From: Psychroserpens burtonensis DSM 12212
Lineage (GTDB): Bacteria; Bacteroidota; Bacteroidia; Flavobacteriales; Flavobacteriaceae
Length of the DNA: 64,000 nucleotides
Direction of reading: 5' to 3'
Assembly: GCF_000425305.1 (NCBI RefSeq)
Contig: NZ_KE384347.1
Coordinates: 126,457-190,456, forward strand
In this document: one piece after another, positions 46,866 to 57,428 of the stretch
How positions within the stretch are numbered: position 1 is the first letter of the stretch
How the letters are laid out: the number at the start of each line of letters is the position of its first letter
Notes under the pieces: generated by a model
Told to the model about the DNA's origin: nothing
Seen by the model: the letters and a program-made list of their open reading frames with translations, nothing else
Databases searched by the model: none
Made by a program: the position numbers and the translations under genes

Positions 46866-49697
46866 ATGACCAAATTTGACGATGCAATTGAAGTGCTAGG
46901 TGCCAGAGTTCACAACCTGAAAAATATTGATGTTACTATTCCTAGAGAAAAACTTGTAGTGATTACAGGTTTATCTGGTAGTGGAAAATCATCACTAGCA
47001 TTTGATACAATTTATGCGGAAGGTCAACGTCGTTATATTGAAACATTTTCAGCGTATGCTAGACAGTTTCTTGGGGGTTTAGAACGTCCTGATGTTGATA
47101 AAATAGACGGATTATCTCCCGTCATCGCTATTGAACAAAAAACAACGAGTAAATCTCCAAGATCTACGGTTGGAACTATTACCGAAATTTATGATTTCTT
47201 GAGGTTACTTTACGCTCGCGCTAGTGATGCTTACAGTTATAATACTGGTGAGAAAATGGTGAGCTATAATGACAATCAAATTCAAGAATTAATTAAAGAA
47301 AGCTACAAAGGAAAGAAAATAAATATCCTCTCTCCTGTCGTGCGTTCTCGTAAAGGTCATTATCGCGAATTATTTGAACAAATCGCTAAGCAAGGCTTCG
47401 TAAAAGTAAGAGCAGATGGAGAAATAAAAGATTTAGTTAAAGGCATGAAACTGGATCGTTACAAAATGCATGATATTGAAATTGTCATCGATAGGTTAAA
47501 AATTGACGATACAGATGATAATGATAAACGTTTATCTGAAACTATAAATACAGCAATGTATCATGGTGATGACGTCCTTATAATTATAGATCATGACACG
47601 AACGAAGCACGTTATTTTAGTCGGAATTTAATGTGTCCATCCTCTGGTATTTCTTATCCAAATCCAGAACCGAATAACTTTTCGTTTAACTCACCAAAAG
47701 GCGCTTGTCAAACTTGTAACGGTATTGGAACTTTGTATCAAGTAAATGATAATAAAATTGTACCTGATGATGCATTATCTATCAAATCTGGTGCTTTGGC
47801 TCCCCATGGACCACAAAAAAATAGTTGGATTTTCAAACAGTTTGAAACAATAGCACAACGCTTTGATTTTAGTTTGAGTGATCCTTATAAGAGTATTCCT
47901 ACGGAAGCTAAACAAATGATATTGTATGGTGGGAACGACAAGTTTTCCGTAGAAAATAAAACTTTAGGCGTTACGAGAGATTACAATATCGATTTCGAAG
48001 GTGTTGCTAATTTTATTGAAAGTCAATATAAAAATGCAGAAACAACGTCACTAAAACGCTGGGCAAAAGAGTATATGGACAAGATTGAATGTCCCACTTG
48101 TGAAGGATCCCGTTTGAGAAAAGAATCATTATATTTTAAAGTTAATGGTTTAAACATTGCTGAATTAGCAAATAAAGATATCATTGATCTTGCCAATTGG
48201 TTTGAAAATTTAAATAGCCATTTAAGTAAAACACAATTACAAATTGGTGAAGAAGTCATCAAAGAAATTAGAGTGAGGATTAAATTTTTATTGGACGTTG
48301 GTTTAGATTACTTGTCCTTAAATCGAGGTTCAAAATCCCTATCTGGCGGAGAAGCGCAACGTATTAGGTTAGCAACACAAATTGGCTCTCAGTTAGTTGG
48401 TGTACTCTATATTTTAGATGAACCGAGTATTGGATTACACCAACGCGATAATGAAAAATTAATCAATTCATTAGTGTCATTGAGAGATATTGGTAACTCT
48501 GTTATTGTCGTAGAACACGATAAAGATATGATACAACGCGCCGATTATGTCATTGATATTGGTCCGAGAGCAGGGAAATATGGTGGAGAAATTATCAGTA
48601 TTGGTACTCCTGCAGAACTACTTACTCATGATACCTTGACTGCTGATTATCTTACTGGGAAGAGACAAATTCCTATTCCAGAGACAAGACGAAAAGGCAA
48701 TGGCAAAAAGATTACACTTAAAGGGTGTACTGGTAATAACTTAAAAAATGTTTCTATTGAACTTCCTTTAGGTCAAATGATAGGTGTCACGGGAGTTTCA
48801 GGTAGTGGAAAGTCAACACTCATCAACGAAACATTATACCCAATAATGAATGCCCATTATTTTAATGGTGTCAAAAAACCGATGCCATATAAAAGTATTA
48901 AAGGGCTAGAGCACTGTGATAAAGTGATCGATATTAACCAATCTCCAATTGGACGAACACCACGAAGTAATCCTGCAACTTACACCAAAACGTTTGATGA
49001 GATCAGAAGTCTCTTTGCTAAAATCCCTGAAGCACTTATTAGAGGTTATAAACCCGGTCGTTTCAGTTTTAATGTCAAAGGTGGTCGTTGTGAAACCTGC
49101 CAAGGTGGTGGTTTGAGAGTTATTGAAATGAATTTTCTTCCAGATGTTTATGTAGAATGCGAAACCTGTCAAGGGAAACGTTTTAATAGAGAGACTTTAG
49201 AAATTCGGTATAAAGGGAAATCAATAAGTGATGTTTTAGATATGACCATGGACGAGGCTGTAGATTTCTTTGAACACATTCCTAAAGTTCATAGAAAATT
49301 AAAAACCATTGTAGATGTTGGATTGGGATATATTACTCTTGGCCAACAAAGCACGACACTATCTGGTGGTGAAGCACAACGTATCAAACTAGCAACAGAA
49401 TTAAGCAAACGAGATACAGGTAACACCTTCTATATTCTAGACGAACCCACTACTGGCTTGCATTTTGAAGACATTAGAGTATTGATGCTTGTACTCGATT
49501 CGCTAGTCGATAAAGGAAATACAGTTTTAATTATCGAGCACAATCTTGATGTTGTAAAACTATGTGATTATATTATTGATATTGGTTACGAAGGTGGTCA
49601 AGGTGGTGGTGAAGTTGTTGCTAAAGGTACTCCAGAACAGATCATAAAAGATAAAAAGAGTTACACTGCTAAATTTCTTAAAAAAGAATTACCTTAG
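46866..49697 (+). CDS. uvrA: Excinuclease ABC subunit A (UvrA)
   Basis: 943 residues with two ABC ATPase halves. The first Walker A is [20 protein letters not shown] (near 35) and the second [17 protein letters not shown] (near 645). Both ABC signatures are present ([28 protein letters not shown]). The C-terminal zinc module is intact (CETCQGGG ... CETCQGKRF). The N-terminal zinc module has only one complete Cys pair (CQTCNG); the first pair reads CPSSG. UvrA finds DNA damage and loads UvrB in nucleotide excision repair. No other uvr gene is nearby. Confidence 0.98.
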   Translation: MTKFDDAIEVLGARVHNLKNIDVTIPREKLVVITGLSGSGKSSLAFDTIYAEGQRRYIETFSAYARQFLGGLERPDVDKIDGLSPVIAIEQKTTSKSPRSTVGTITEIYDFLRLLYARASDAYSYNTGEKMVSYNDNQIQELIKESYKGKKINILSPVVRSRKGHYRELFEQIAKQGFVKVRADGEIKDLVKGMKLDRYKMHDIEIVIDRLKIDDTDDNDKRLSETINTAMYHGDDVLIIIDHDTNEARYFSRNLMCPSSGISYPNPEPNNFSFNSPKGACQTCNGIGTLYQVNDNKIVPDDALSIKSGALAPHGPQKNSWIFKQFETIAQRFDFSLSDPYKSIPTEAKQMILYGGNDKFSVENKTLGVTRDYNIDFEGVANFIESQYKNAETTSLKRWAKEYMDKIECPTCEGSRLRKESLYFKVNGLNIAELANKDIIDLANWFENLNSHLSKTQLQIGEEVIKEIRVRIKFLLDVGLDYLSLNRGSKSLSGGEAQRIRLATQIGSQLVGVLYILDEPSIGLHQRDNEKLINSLVSLRDIGNSVIVVEHDKDMIQRADYVIDIGPRAGKYGGEIISIGTPAELLTHDTLTADYLTGKRQIPIPETRRKGNGKKITLKGCTGNNLKNVSIELPLGQMIGVTGVSGSGKSTLINETLYPIMNAHYFNGVKKPMPYKSIKGLEHCDKVIDINQSPIGRTPRSNPATYTKTFDEIRSLFAKIPEALIRGYKPGRFSFNVKGGRCETCQGGGLRVIEMNFLPDVYVECETCQGKRFNRETLEIRYKGKSISDVLDMTMDEAVDFFEHIPKVHRKLKTIVDVGLGYITLGQQSTTLSGGEAQRIKLATELSKRDTGNTFYILDEPTTGLHFEDIRVLMLVLDSLVDKGNTVLIIEHNLDVVKLCDYIIDIGYEGGQGGGEVVAKGTPEQIIKDKKSYTAKFLKKELP

Positions 49698-49738
49698 CCG
49701 GTTATCAAAAAAATACACGATTATAAATAGTAAAGTAT

Positions 49739-50425
49739 ATGAGGAAAGAACAAAACCATAAAGGTTGGAATGAGATTAAAACAAACGATTCTTGGGCAAT
49801 TTTCAAAATCATGGGTGAGTTTGTTAATGGTTATGAAAAACTAAGCAAAATTGGGCCTTGTGTTTCTATTTTTGGATCTGCGAGAACTAAGCCAGATCAT
49901 AAATATTATAAGTTAGCAGAAGAAATGGCTACTAAAATTGTAGACCATGGCTATGGCGTCATTACAGGTGGTGGACCAGGAATTATGGAAGCTGGAAATA
50001 AAGGTGCACATATTGCTGGCGGAACGTCTGTAGGGTTAAATATAGATTTGCCATTTGAGCAGCATAACAACCCCTATATTGATAATGATAAGAGTTTAGA
50101 TTTTGATTATTTCTTCGTACGTAAAGTTATGTTTGTAAAATACTCACAAGGATTTGTAGTCATGCCCGGAGGGTTTGGAACTTTAGATGAACTTTTTGAA
50201 GCGATTACGCTGATACAAACTAACAAAATTGAAAAATTCCCTATCATCCTTTTAGGTATAGATTTTTGGGGAGGATTAATGGAGTGGATTAAAACTACTT
50301 TACTAGATGCTGGCAATATTAGTGCTAAAGACTTAGATCTAATTCATTTAGTAGATTCTACAGATGAGGTTATCGATATACTAGACGTATTCTATAAAAA
50401 GTATGACCTTAGACCAAATTTCTAA
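49739..50425 (+). CDS. LOG-family (TIGR00730) Rossmann-fold protein
   Basis: 228 residues. Motifs GGGPGIMEAGNKGAH (near 78) and PGGFGTLDELFEAITLIQT (near 143) define the lysine-decarboxylase-like LOG family. Characterised members cut nucleoside 5'-monophosphates (cytokinin riboside or AMP) between base and ribose 5-phosphate, and the catalytic Arg/Glu are in these motifs. The physiological role in this organism is unknown. It lies 41 bp downstream of uvrA in the same direction and may be co-transcribed. Confidence 0.9.
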   Translation: MRKEQNHKGWNEIKTNDSWAIFKIMGEFVNGYEKLSKIGPCVSIFGSARTKPDHKYYKLAEEMATKIVDHGYGVITGGGPGIMEAGNKGAHIAGGTSVGLNIDLPFEQHNNPYIDNDKSLDFDYFFVRKVMFVKYSQGFVVMPGGFGTLDELFEAITLIQTNKIEKFPIILLGIDFWGGLMEWIKTTLLDAGNISAKDLDLIHLVDSTDEVIDILDVFYKKYDLRPNF

Positions 50426-50626
50426 ACTACATATTTAGGACTTTTTTAAACTTTTTGAATTTTGGCTACAAAATTGATTTTATGCACTTTTTTTGGTTTT
50501 TTTTTCTTTTTTTTGGCTTCCATAACGAAACTATAAAAAAGACCCAACTAATCATAAAACCTCTTATTTAAGCCAAAATTCACAAAGTTTAAACCAATTC
50601 ACAAACAAAATTTCACGGTTACCCCT

Positions 50627-51889
50627 ATGATTAAGAAATTATTTTTATTTGTTTTTGCCTGTTCTATTTCTATCCCTTATCTATTTGGGCAAACAGATTT
50701 TAAGCTCATGTTTTACAATGTGCTTAATTTCCCATCGGTAGATGCTATTCCTAATAGATTAGAATCTTTAGAGTTAATTTTAGATGACTACAGGCCAGAT
50801 ATTTTTATGGTCTGTGAACTCAATAATGAAGAGGGAGCAACTACTATTCTAAATTCTTTACAAGCTATTAATCCAAATTATGAGCGTGCTGCATTTGAGC
50901 TCAACACATCAGATGATACTATTGGTAATCAAAATGATCTTCAACAATTGATTTATTTTGATAGCACTAAGTTCGTTTTAGAGAGTCAAGCCACTGTAAC
51001 GTCCATTTATAGAGATTTTAATCATTATCAGTTAAAAATAAATTCTATAGAGCAAGCTACAACTCCTATTATTATTGATTTAATTGTGTGTCACCTTAAA
51101 GCTTCTAGCGGAAGTTCTAACCAAGCCTCGAGGTTAGAAATGGTTGAAGACCTAGTTATTTATTTGGATGATTTTCCAGCAGATAGCAATGTCGTCCTCG
51201 CAGGAGATTTTAATGTATATACAGACTCTGAGCCTGCATTTCAAAGACTTATAGATACTGATAATACAATTATTTTTATTGATCCAGCAGATCGTATTGG
51301 AAGCTGGCATAACAATACAAACTATGTCGCTGTTATGACGCAATCCACGAGAACACAAACTGGACTTGGAGGAGCTTCAGGTGGTTTTGATGACCGCTTT
51401 GATTTTATAATGACTTCAGAAAACATGTCTACCAACCCAGAGTTGTCATTCATCGCTGGAAGTTATGATGTCTTCGGAAATAATGAAAATACAGACTGTT
51501 ACAACCAATCTATAAATTCTACGGACTGTGCTGGTCCAGAATTTTCATTTACTGTTCGAAATGCACTATACAACTTTAGTGATCACTTACCCGTTACATT
51601 AGAATTACAAACTAATCAATCGTTGAGTATTACAGAAATTAATGCACTACAAATGCTCACAATTTCAGGATCAAATGTTATTGATAATGTGTTAAAAATC
51701 AGAGCACATGAAAGTTTACAAAACAATCTAGAACTTCTTATTTTTAATAGTTTGGGTCAGGTATTAAAAACTGTTGACGTAGATAATACGTTAATATCTT
51801 TAGATGCATCACAAATGAGCAATGGCATCTATTACATTACAAGTTCAAAATTTCAGTTTAAACCCTTAAAATTTGTAGTAACCCATTGA
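50627..51889 (+). CDS. Exported endonuclease/exonuclease/phosphatase-family protein with T9SS tail
   Basis: 420 residues with signal peptide 1-21 (MIKKLFLFVFACSISIPYLFG). The EEP-fold motifs are KLMFYNVLNFP (Asn), FMVCELNNEEG (metal Glu), VLAGDFNVYTD (Asp, Asn) and FSDHLPVTLEL (Asp, His), a complete DNase I-like catalytic set. A T9SS sorting tail is at about 345-420 (LELLIFNSLGQVLKTVDVD; ISLDASQMSNGIYYIT). It is thus an exported hydrolase of nucleic acid or another phosphodiester. The substrate is not known. The stop overlaps the start of the next gene. Confidence 0.88.
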   Translation: MIKKLFLFVFACSISIPYLFGQTDFKLMFYNVLNFPSVDAIPNRLESLELILDDYRPDIFMVCELNNEEGATTILNSLQAINPNYERAAFELNTSDDTIGNQNDLQQLIYFDSTKFVLESQATVTSIYRDFNHYQLKINSIEQATTPIIIDLIVCHLKASSGSSNQASRLEMVEDLVIYLDDFPADSNVVLAGDFNVYTDSEPAFQRLIDTDNTIIFIDPADRIGSWHNNTNYVAVMTQSTRTQTGLGGASGGFDDRFDFIMTSENMSTNPELSFIAGSYDVFGNNENTDCYNQSINSTDCAGPEFSFTVRNALYNFSDHLPVTLELQTNQSLSITEINALQMLTISGSNVIDNVLKIRAHESLQNNLELLIFNSLGQVLKTVDVDNTLISLDASQMSNGIYYITSSKFQFKPLKFVVTH

Positions 51890-54723
51890 GACTAAATTCT
51901 GTTTTATATATTACTTTCCTCTTTTGGAGCTTCGTGGCTATTGGTCAAGATAAAATTGACCTTGTTGCATCAATTGACGTTGCGACCAAAACAATAAAAA
52001 TAAATGAGCGTATCGTATATCAAAACCAAAGCAATGATACCTTATCTGCTATTTATCTCAATGATTGGAATAATTCTTACTCTACAAAAAAAACTCCATT
52101 AGCAAAACGATTTACAGAAGAATTTAATGACAAGTTTCATTTTGCAAAAAGCGAACAACGTGGTTACACTGTCATTACTAAAATTAAAGATAAATTAGGC
52201 GCCTCATTAACCTATGCGAACTTAAAAGAATTTCCTGATGTTGTTAAAGTAGAACTTCAAACCCCTTTATTACCAAATCAATCTTACGATATTACTTTAT
52301 CTTATGATGTGGTGTTACCTGATGATAATTTTACCGGTTATGGGATCAGTCCAGAAAATGATTTCAATTTAAAGTATTGGTACATCACTCCTACCGTTTA
52401 TAACGGAGAATGGCAATATTATAGCAATAAAAATTTAGATGACTTGTATATCTCAAAAGCAGATATGACGATTCAAATTGAATTCCCTCTCAATTACCAA
52501 GTTATAAGTGAACTTAATACAATAGATATTAAACAATATAAAGATAAGCAAACATTTTTTTTATACGGAAAAGATCGCATTAACACCCATTTGATAATAT
52601 CGCGATTATCAGAATTTAAATTTGTTCAAACCGATGATTTTATCATTTACTCAGACTTATCTAGCAAAGGAATACCTACTGAAGAAAAAGCAATAATTAC
52701 AGATAAAATCACACGTTTTATCACAGAAAACCTTGGAGAATATCCTCACGAACGTCTTTTAATTACTAACAATGATTACAAAAAAGATCCTTTATATGGA
52801 CTAAATCAGTTACCAGATTTTATTCGTCCATTTTCAGATAATTTTCAGTACGAGTTAAAACTTTTAAAAACAGTACTCAACAATTATTTAGAAAACACAT
52901 TATTAATTAACCCTCGAAAAGATTATTGGTTAAGGGACGGGATTCAAATCTATTTCTTAATGAAATATGTTGAAACCTATTATCCAGACACCAAACTATT
53001 AGGGACTTTAGCTGATTTTTGGGGAATTCGTTCTTTTCATGCTGCAGATTTAGCCTATAATGACCATTTTATGCTGTTTTTTATGCAAATGGTAAGAACT
53101 AATCTCGACCAACCATTAACAACATCGAAAGATTCATTATTAAAATTTAATGCCAATATCGCTGGAAAATATAAGGCAGGAATCGGCTTAAGATATTTAG
53201 ATGACTTTGTAAACGCTAACGTAGTTGAACAAGTAATCTCAGATTATTTAAAAAACTACAAACTACAAATTACGAGTTCAACAGATTTTCAAGACCTTAT
53301 AAAATCAAAAACATCAAAAGACATCAATTGGTTTTTTACAGATTATATAGATTCAAGAAAAAAGATAGATTTTAAAATTAATAAGGTTCATAAATTTGAT
53401 GACTCTATACAATTTACAATAAGAAACAAGCGAGATAACAGTATGCCTATTTCATTATTTACACTAAGTAAAGACTCTGTTGTTTCTAAATCTTGGTTTG
53501 AAAATATTGGGAAAGAAAGACGCGTAACTATTCCTAGAGACAGTATCGATAAACTGGCTCTAAACTATTATAATACTATTCCAGAGTTTAATTTAAGAGA
53601 TAATTATAAGTCAATGAAAGGTTTTTTGTTTAATAATAAACCTTTCCAGTTTAGACTTTTCAAAGATGTTGAAGATCCTTATTATAATCAAATATTCCTC
53701 ATGCCTCTAGTGGAATTTAATAATATTTATGACGGACTAACATTAGGTGCTAAATTTTATAATAAGACTGTTTTAAGAAAGCGTTTAAATTATAAATTTT
53801 CGCCGCAATATGCTACTAAATCAAAGTCATTAACAGGGGGCGGTTCCGTTTTTTACTCACATCTTATTGAAGATATGGATCTCTACAATGTGTCCTACGG
53901 CATGGGTGCTAAATATAACTCCTTTGCTGAAGATTCGTTTGTAAGTATCTTTACGCCTAGTATTTCCCTATCTTTTAGAGACAATGATGACTTTAGATCT
54001 GATAAGTCAAGGTTTTTAAATTTACGCTATCTTAATATCTCTAGAGAAGTTGGACAAAATGCAATCATAGAAGATTTACTAGAACCAGATTATAGTGTAT
54101 TAAATTTAAGATATGTAAACTCCAACCCAGGTTTAGTGAACTTTTATAAGTGGTATTATGATGTTCAATTTGCTGAGAAATTTGGAAAGATTGCTTTAAA
54201 TTATGAGTACAGAAAACTATCTGAAAGCAATAGACAGTTTAACCTGCGTTTATTCGCAGGAATGTTCTTGTACAATAACACAGACCTAAATTCAGATTAT
54301 TTTAGCTTTGCCTTAGATAGACCTACAGATTATTTATTTGATTACAACTATTTAGGTCGCTCTGAAGCTTCAGGTGTTTTTAGTCAGCAAATTATTATTG
54401 CCGAAGGAGGTTTTAAATCTAGATTAGAAACACCTTTTGCTAATCAATGGATGACCACAGCGAATGCAAGTACTACAATTTGGAAATATATCGAAGCCTA
54501 TGGCGATATTGGACTCGTAAAAAGCAAAGGGTTCAATCCTGTATTTGTATATGACTCTGGTATAAAACTAGATCTTGTTACCGATTATTTCGAATTGTAC
54601 TTTCCCATATACTCAAATCTAGGTTGGGAAATCGGTCAGCCTGGTTACGATCAAAGAATTAGAATTAAATTCACATTAGATCCTCAAGCGTTATTAGGAC
54701 TTTTCCGAAGAAAATGGTATTAA
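51886..54723 (+). CDS. Degenerate M1-like aminopeptidase fused to an outer-membrane beta-barrel
   Basis: 945 residues. It starts at TTG (51886), overlapping the previous stop codon (TTGA), which suggests translational coupling. Signal peptide about 1-20 (VLYITFLFWSFVAIG). The first half follows the M1 peptidase layout (N-terminal beta-domain, then thermolysin-like domain), but the zinc motif is gone. Where HExxH is expected there is KTVLN (about 328-332), and the distal Glu of WLNEG is Asp in YWLRDG. The second half (about 580-945) is rich in alternating beta strands (YDGLTLGAKFYN, GGSVFYSH, ISLSFRDNDD) and ends in IRIKFTLDPQALLGLF, like an outer-membrane barrel. Peptidase activity is unlikely. 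Confidence 0.78.
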   Translation: MRLNSVLYITFLFWSFVAIGQDKIDLVASIDVATKTIKINERIVYQNQSNDTLSAIYLNDWNNSYSTKKTPLAKRFTEEFNDKFHFAKSEQRGYTVITKIKDKLGASLTYANLKEFPDVVKVELQTPLLPNQSYDITLSYDVVLPDDNFTGYGISPENDFNLKYWYITPTVYNGEWQYYSNKNLDDLYISKADMTIQIEFPLNYQVISELNTIDIKQYKDKQTFFLYGKDRINTHLIISRLSEFKFVQTDDFIIYSDLSSKGIPTEEKAIITDKITRFITENLGEYPHERLLITNNDYKKDPLYGLNQLPDFIRPFSDNFQYELKLLKTVLNNYLENTLLINPRKDYWLRDGIQIYFLMKYVETYYPDTKLLGTLADFWGIRSFHAADLAYNDHFMLFFMQMVRTNLDQPLTTSKDSLLKFNANIAGKYKAGIGLRYLDDFVNANVVEQVISDYLKNYKLQITSSTDFQDLIKSKTSKDINWFFTDYIDSRKKIDFKINKVHKFDDSIQFTIRNKRDNSMPISLFTLSKDSVVSKSWFENIGKERRVTIPRDSIDKLALNYYNTIPEFNLRDNYKSMKGFLFNNKPFQFRLFKDVEDPYYNQIFLMPLVEFNNIYDGLTLGAKFYNKTVLRKRLNYKFSPQYATKSKSLTGGGSVFYSHLIEDMDLYNVSYGMGAKYNSFAEDSFVSIFTPSISLSFRDNDDFRSDKSRFLNLRYLNISREVGQNAIIEDLLEPDYSVLNLRYVNSNPGLVNFYKWYYDVQFAEKFGKIALNYEYRKLSESNRQFNLRLFAGMFLYNNTDLNSDYFSFALDRPTDYLFDYNYLGRSEASGVFSQQIIIAEGGFKSRLETPFANQWMTTANASTTIWKYIEAYGDIGLVKSKGFNPVFVYDSGIKLDLVTDYFELYFPIYSNLGWEIGQPGYDQRIRIKFTLDPQALLGLFRRKWY

Positions 54724-54825
54724 TAAATTCTTAATAAAAAGGACAAATATTAACTGATTTTAACAATTATTATTGAATTTAGTGTTTTTTTTATCATATT
54801 CTCAGTATTATAACAATATTCAACA

Positions 54826-54856
54826 TTGTTACATTAGCAAATTTTAGCTAGATTTG
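54826..54856 (+). promoter_or_regulatory. Promoter of the fused E1 gene
   Basis: TTG (54826-54828) and TAGATTTG (54849-54856) with a 20-bp spacer fit the Bacteroidota consensus. Transcription would start near 54863, 13 bp before the ATG. Confidence 0.65.
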
Positions 54857-54875
54857 CATTAAATAATAGACACCT

Positions 54876-57287
54876 ATGACAACGATGACCAAAGCCACTT
54901 CTGATATGACTTTTCAAGATTTCAAAGATGAAATATTGGATGATTTCAAAACTGCTATGACGAGTAGAGAATGTAGTCTTCTGGGTCGTCGAGAAGTACT
55001 TACAGGAAAGGCTAAGTTTGGGATCTTTGGTGATGGTAAAGAAATCCCTCAAATCGCTTGGGCAAAAGTATTCAAAAATGGCGATTTTAGATCGGGATAC
55101 TATCGTGACCAAACTCTTATGATGTCTATAGGAGAACTCACCATCCAACAGTTTTTCGCTGGGCTATATGGACATACATCTATAGAAGCAGATCCAATGA
55201 GTGCTGGACGTCAAATGGGGGGACATTTTGGAACCCATAGCCTCGATGATAAAGGTGACTGGAAAAACCTCACAGAACAAAAAAATTCTAGTGCAGACAT
55301 CTCTCCTACTGCTGGTCAAATGCCAAGACTTTTAGGATTAGCTCAAGCCTCAAAAATTTACAGAAACGTAGAGGGTATTGATACCACAAAATTTTCTATA
55401 AAAGGTAATGAAATTGCTTGGGGAACCATCGGTAACGCAAGCACGAGCGAAGGTTTGTTTTTTGAAACTGTAAATGCGGCTGGCGTACTTCAAGTGCCTA
55501 TGGTCATCAGTGTTTGGGATGATGAATATGGTATATCTGTTCATGCAAAGCACCAAACTACAAAGGAGAACATTTCAGAAATACTAAAAGGTTTTCAAAG
55601 AGATAAGGATAACAAAGGTTATGAGATTTTAAAAGTTAAAGGTTGGGACTATACAGCATTAATCGAAACCTACCAAAAGGCAGAGCGTATTGCTCGCGAA
55701 GAACATGTGCCTGTTATGATTCACGTCATTGAGTTGACTCAACCACAAGGTCACTCAACATCTGGTAGTCATGAACGTTATAAAAGTAAAGAACGCTTAG
55801 ATTGGGAAAAAGAATACGATTGTATTTCTCAAATGAAGATTTGGATGATGGAGAATAACATAGCTACAGAGGAAGAGCTAGACACTATTCATAAAAACAT
55901 AAAAAAAGACGTACGAAACGGTAAAAAAGCGGCATGGGATGCGTTTCTAAAACCTGTTCTAGAAGAGAAAGTAGAGGCTATTAATTTAATTACTGCTACA
56001 GCACAAAAGAGTACTAACCGCGTTTTTATTACAAAAATCATTAATGATTTAAAAGATATTCAAGAGCCAGGAAGAAAAGATGTCCTTTCTGCATGCAGAA
56101 AGACACTAAGATACCTCGTTGGTGAAGGTTCTACCGAAAAGACAGCACTTCAAAAATGGATCAAAACTTATTTCAATGAGGTACAGCCTAAATACAGTTC
56201 TCACCTGTACAGTGAATCGAAATGGTCTGCTTTACATGCTAAAGAAGTTAAACCAACTTATGACGACATTACAGAATTAGTAGATGCGAGATTAATTATA
56301 AGAGACAATTTTGATTCTATATTTGGTAATTATCCTGATGCTTTAATTTTCGGAGAAGACTCGGGAAACATTGGTGATGTAAATCAAGGATTAGAAGGCC
56401 TTCAAGAAAAGTATGGAGAACTTCGTGTTGCAGATGTAGGTATTAGAGAAGCTACAATTCTAGGTCAAGGTATCGGTATGGCAATGCGAGGATTAAGACC
56501 AATTGCCGAGATTCAATATTTAGATTACATACTCTATGCCTTGCAAATCATGAGTGATGATTTAGCAACACTTCAGTATAGAACAAAAGGAAAGCAAAAA
56601 GCACCTTTAATTATTAGAACTCGAGGTCATAGATTAGAAGGTATTTGGCATTCTGGATCCCAATTAGGAGGTATCATAAACTTAATTAGAGGAATTCATG
56701 TGCTCGTGCCAAGAAACATGACTAAAGCTGCAGGATTTTACAATACGCTTTTAGACTGTGATGAACCTGCTCTGATCATAGAATGTTTGAACGGTTACCG
56801 TTTAAAAGAAAAAATGCCAAATAATATTGGCAAATTTAAAACGCCAGTTGGTGTTATAGAAACAGTTAAAGAAGGAAGTGATATTACTCTAGTTTCTTAC
56901 GGTTCTACGCTGCGAATAATTGAACAAACAGCTAAAGAATTAATGGAAGTTGGAATTGATGCAGAGGTTATAGATGTACAATCATTATTACCTTTTGATC
57001 TTAACCATGATATTGTAAAAAGTGTCTCAAAAACGAACCGTTTGATGGTCATTGACGAAGATGTTCCTGGAGGCGCATCTGCTTATATTTTAAATGAAAT
57101 ATTAAATACTCAAAACGGTTATCAGCATTTAGATAGCCAGCCAAAAACCTTAACTGCAAAACCTCACCGTCCTGCTTATGGAACAGATGGTGATTACTTC
57201 TCAAAACCATCTTCTGAAGATATTTTTGAAGCTGTTTACGAAGTGATGCACGAAGCGAGTCCTACTGATTTTCCAAGATTGAGATAA
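54876..57287 (+). CDS. 2-oxoacid dehydrogenase E1, alpha and beta subunits fused
   Basis: 803 residues. The first half (about 20-400) is E1-alpha-like: thiamine-diphosphate site SAGRQMGGHFGTHS (near 106), SPTAGQMPRLLGLA and the pyrophosphate/metal motif IGNASTSEGLFFETVNAAG with DDEYGISVH. The Asp of the usual GDG is replaced (GNAS). The second half (about 475-803) is E1-beta-like (FGEDSGNIGDVNQGL; RVADVGIREATILGQGIGMA; SLLPFDLNHDI; IDEDVPGGASAYIL). Fused E1 proteins of this type are usual in Bacteroidota and serve a branched-chain or pyruvate dehydrogenase complex. E2 and E3 genes are not adjacent. The exact substrate is not decided by the sequence. Confidence 0.9.
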   Translation: MTTMTKATSDMTFQDFKDEILDDFKTAMTSRECSLLGRREVLTGKAKFGIFGDGKEIPQIAWAKVFKNGDFRSGYYRDQTLMMSIGELTIQQFFAGLYGHTSIEADPMSAGRQMGGHFGTHSLDDKGDWKNLTEQKNSSADISPTAGQMPRLLGLAQASKIYRNVEGIDTTKFSIKGNEIAWGTIGNASTSEGLFFETVNAAGVLQVPMVISVWDDEYGISVHAKHQTTKENISEILKGFQRDKDNKGYEILKVKGWDYTALIETYQKAERIAREEHVPVMIHVIELTQPQGHSTSGSHERYKSKERLDWEKEYDCISQMKIWMMENNIATEEELDTIHKNIKKDVRNGKKAAWDAFLKPVLEEKVEAINLITATAQKSTNRVFITKIINDLKDIQEPGRKDVLSACRKTLRYLVGEGSTEKTALQKWIKTYFNEVQPKYSSHLYSESKWSALHAKEVKPTYDDITELVDARLIIRDNFDSIFGNYPDALIFGEDSGNIGDVNQGLEGLQEKYGELRVADVGIREATILGQGIGMAMRGLRPIAEIQYLDYILYALQIMSDDLATLQYRTKGKQKAPLIIRTRGHRLEGIWHSGSQLGGIINLIRGIHVLVPRNMTKAAGFYNTLLDCDEPALIIECLNGYRLKEKMPNNIGKFKTPVGVIETVKEGSDITLVSYGSTLRIIEQTAKELMEVGIDAEVIDVQSLLPFDLNHDIVKSVSKTNRLMVIDEDVPGGASAYILNEILNTQNGYQHLDSQPKTLTAKPHRPAYGTDGDYFSKPSSEDIFEAVYEVMHEASPTDFPRLR

Positions 57288-57310
57288 ACTTTCTTATTTT
57301 AAATAATATA

Positions 57311-57338
57311 AAAAACCTTCCTAAAATGGAAGGTTTTT
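57311..57338 (+). terminator. Intrinsic terminator of the fused E1 gene
   Basis: An 11-bp perfect stem (AAAAACCTTCC, 57311-57321, with 57328-57338), 6-nt loop and T run lie 24 bp past the stop. Confidence 0.9.
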
Positions 57339-57428
57339 CTGTTTTAAACATCTCATAAACTGCCATATGTCATAAATTAGTTATTCTATATTTCTTAATT
57401 TTAGTTGTTACATCTCAACTTTAATTAT

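Noticed and set aside
50480-50520. Long T-rich tract between the LOG gene and the nuclease-like gene
   Set aside because: No GC stem precedes it, and the following gene is in the same direction. It is treated as simple low-complexity sequence rather than a terminator or regulatory element.
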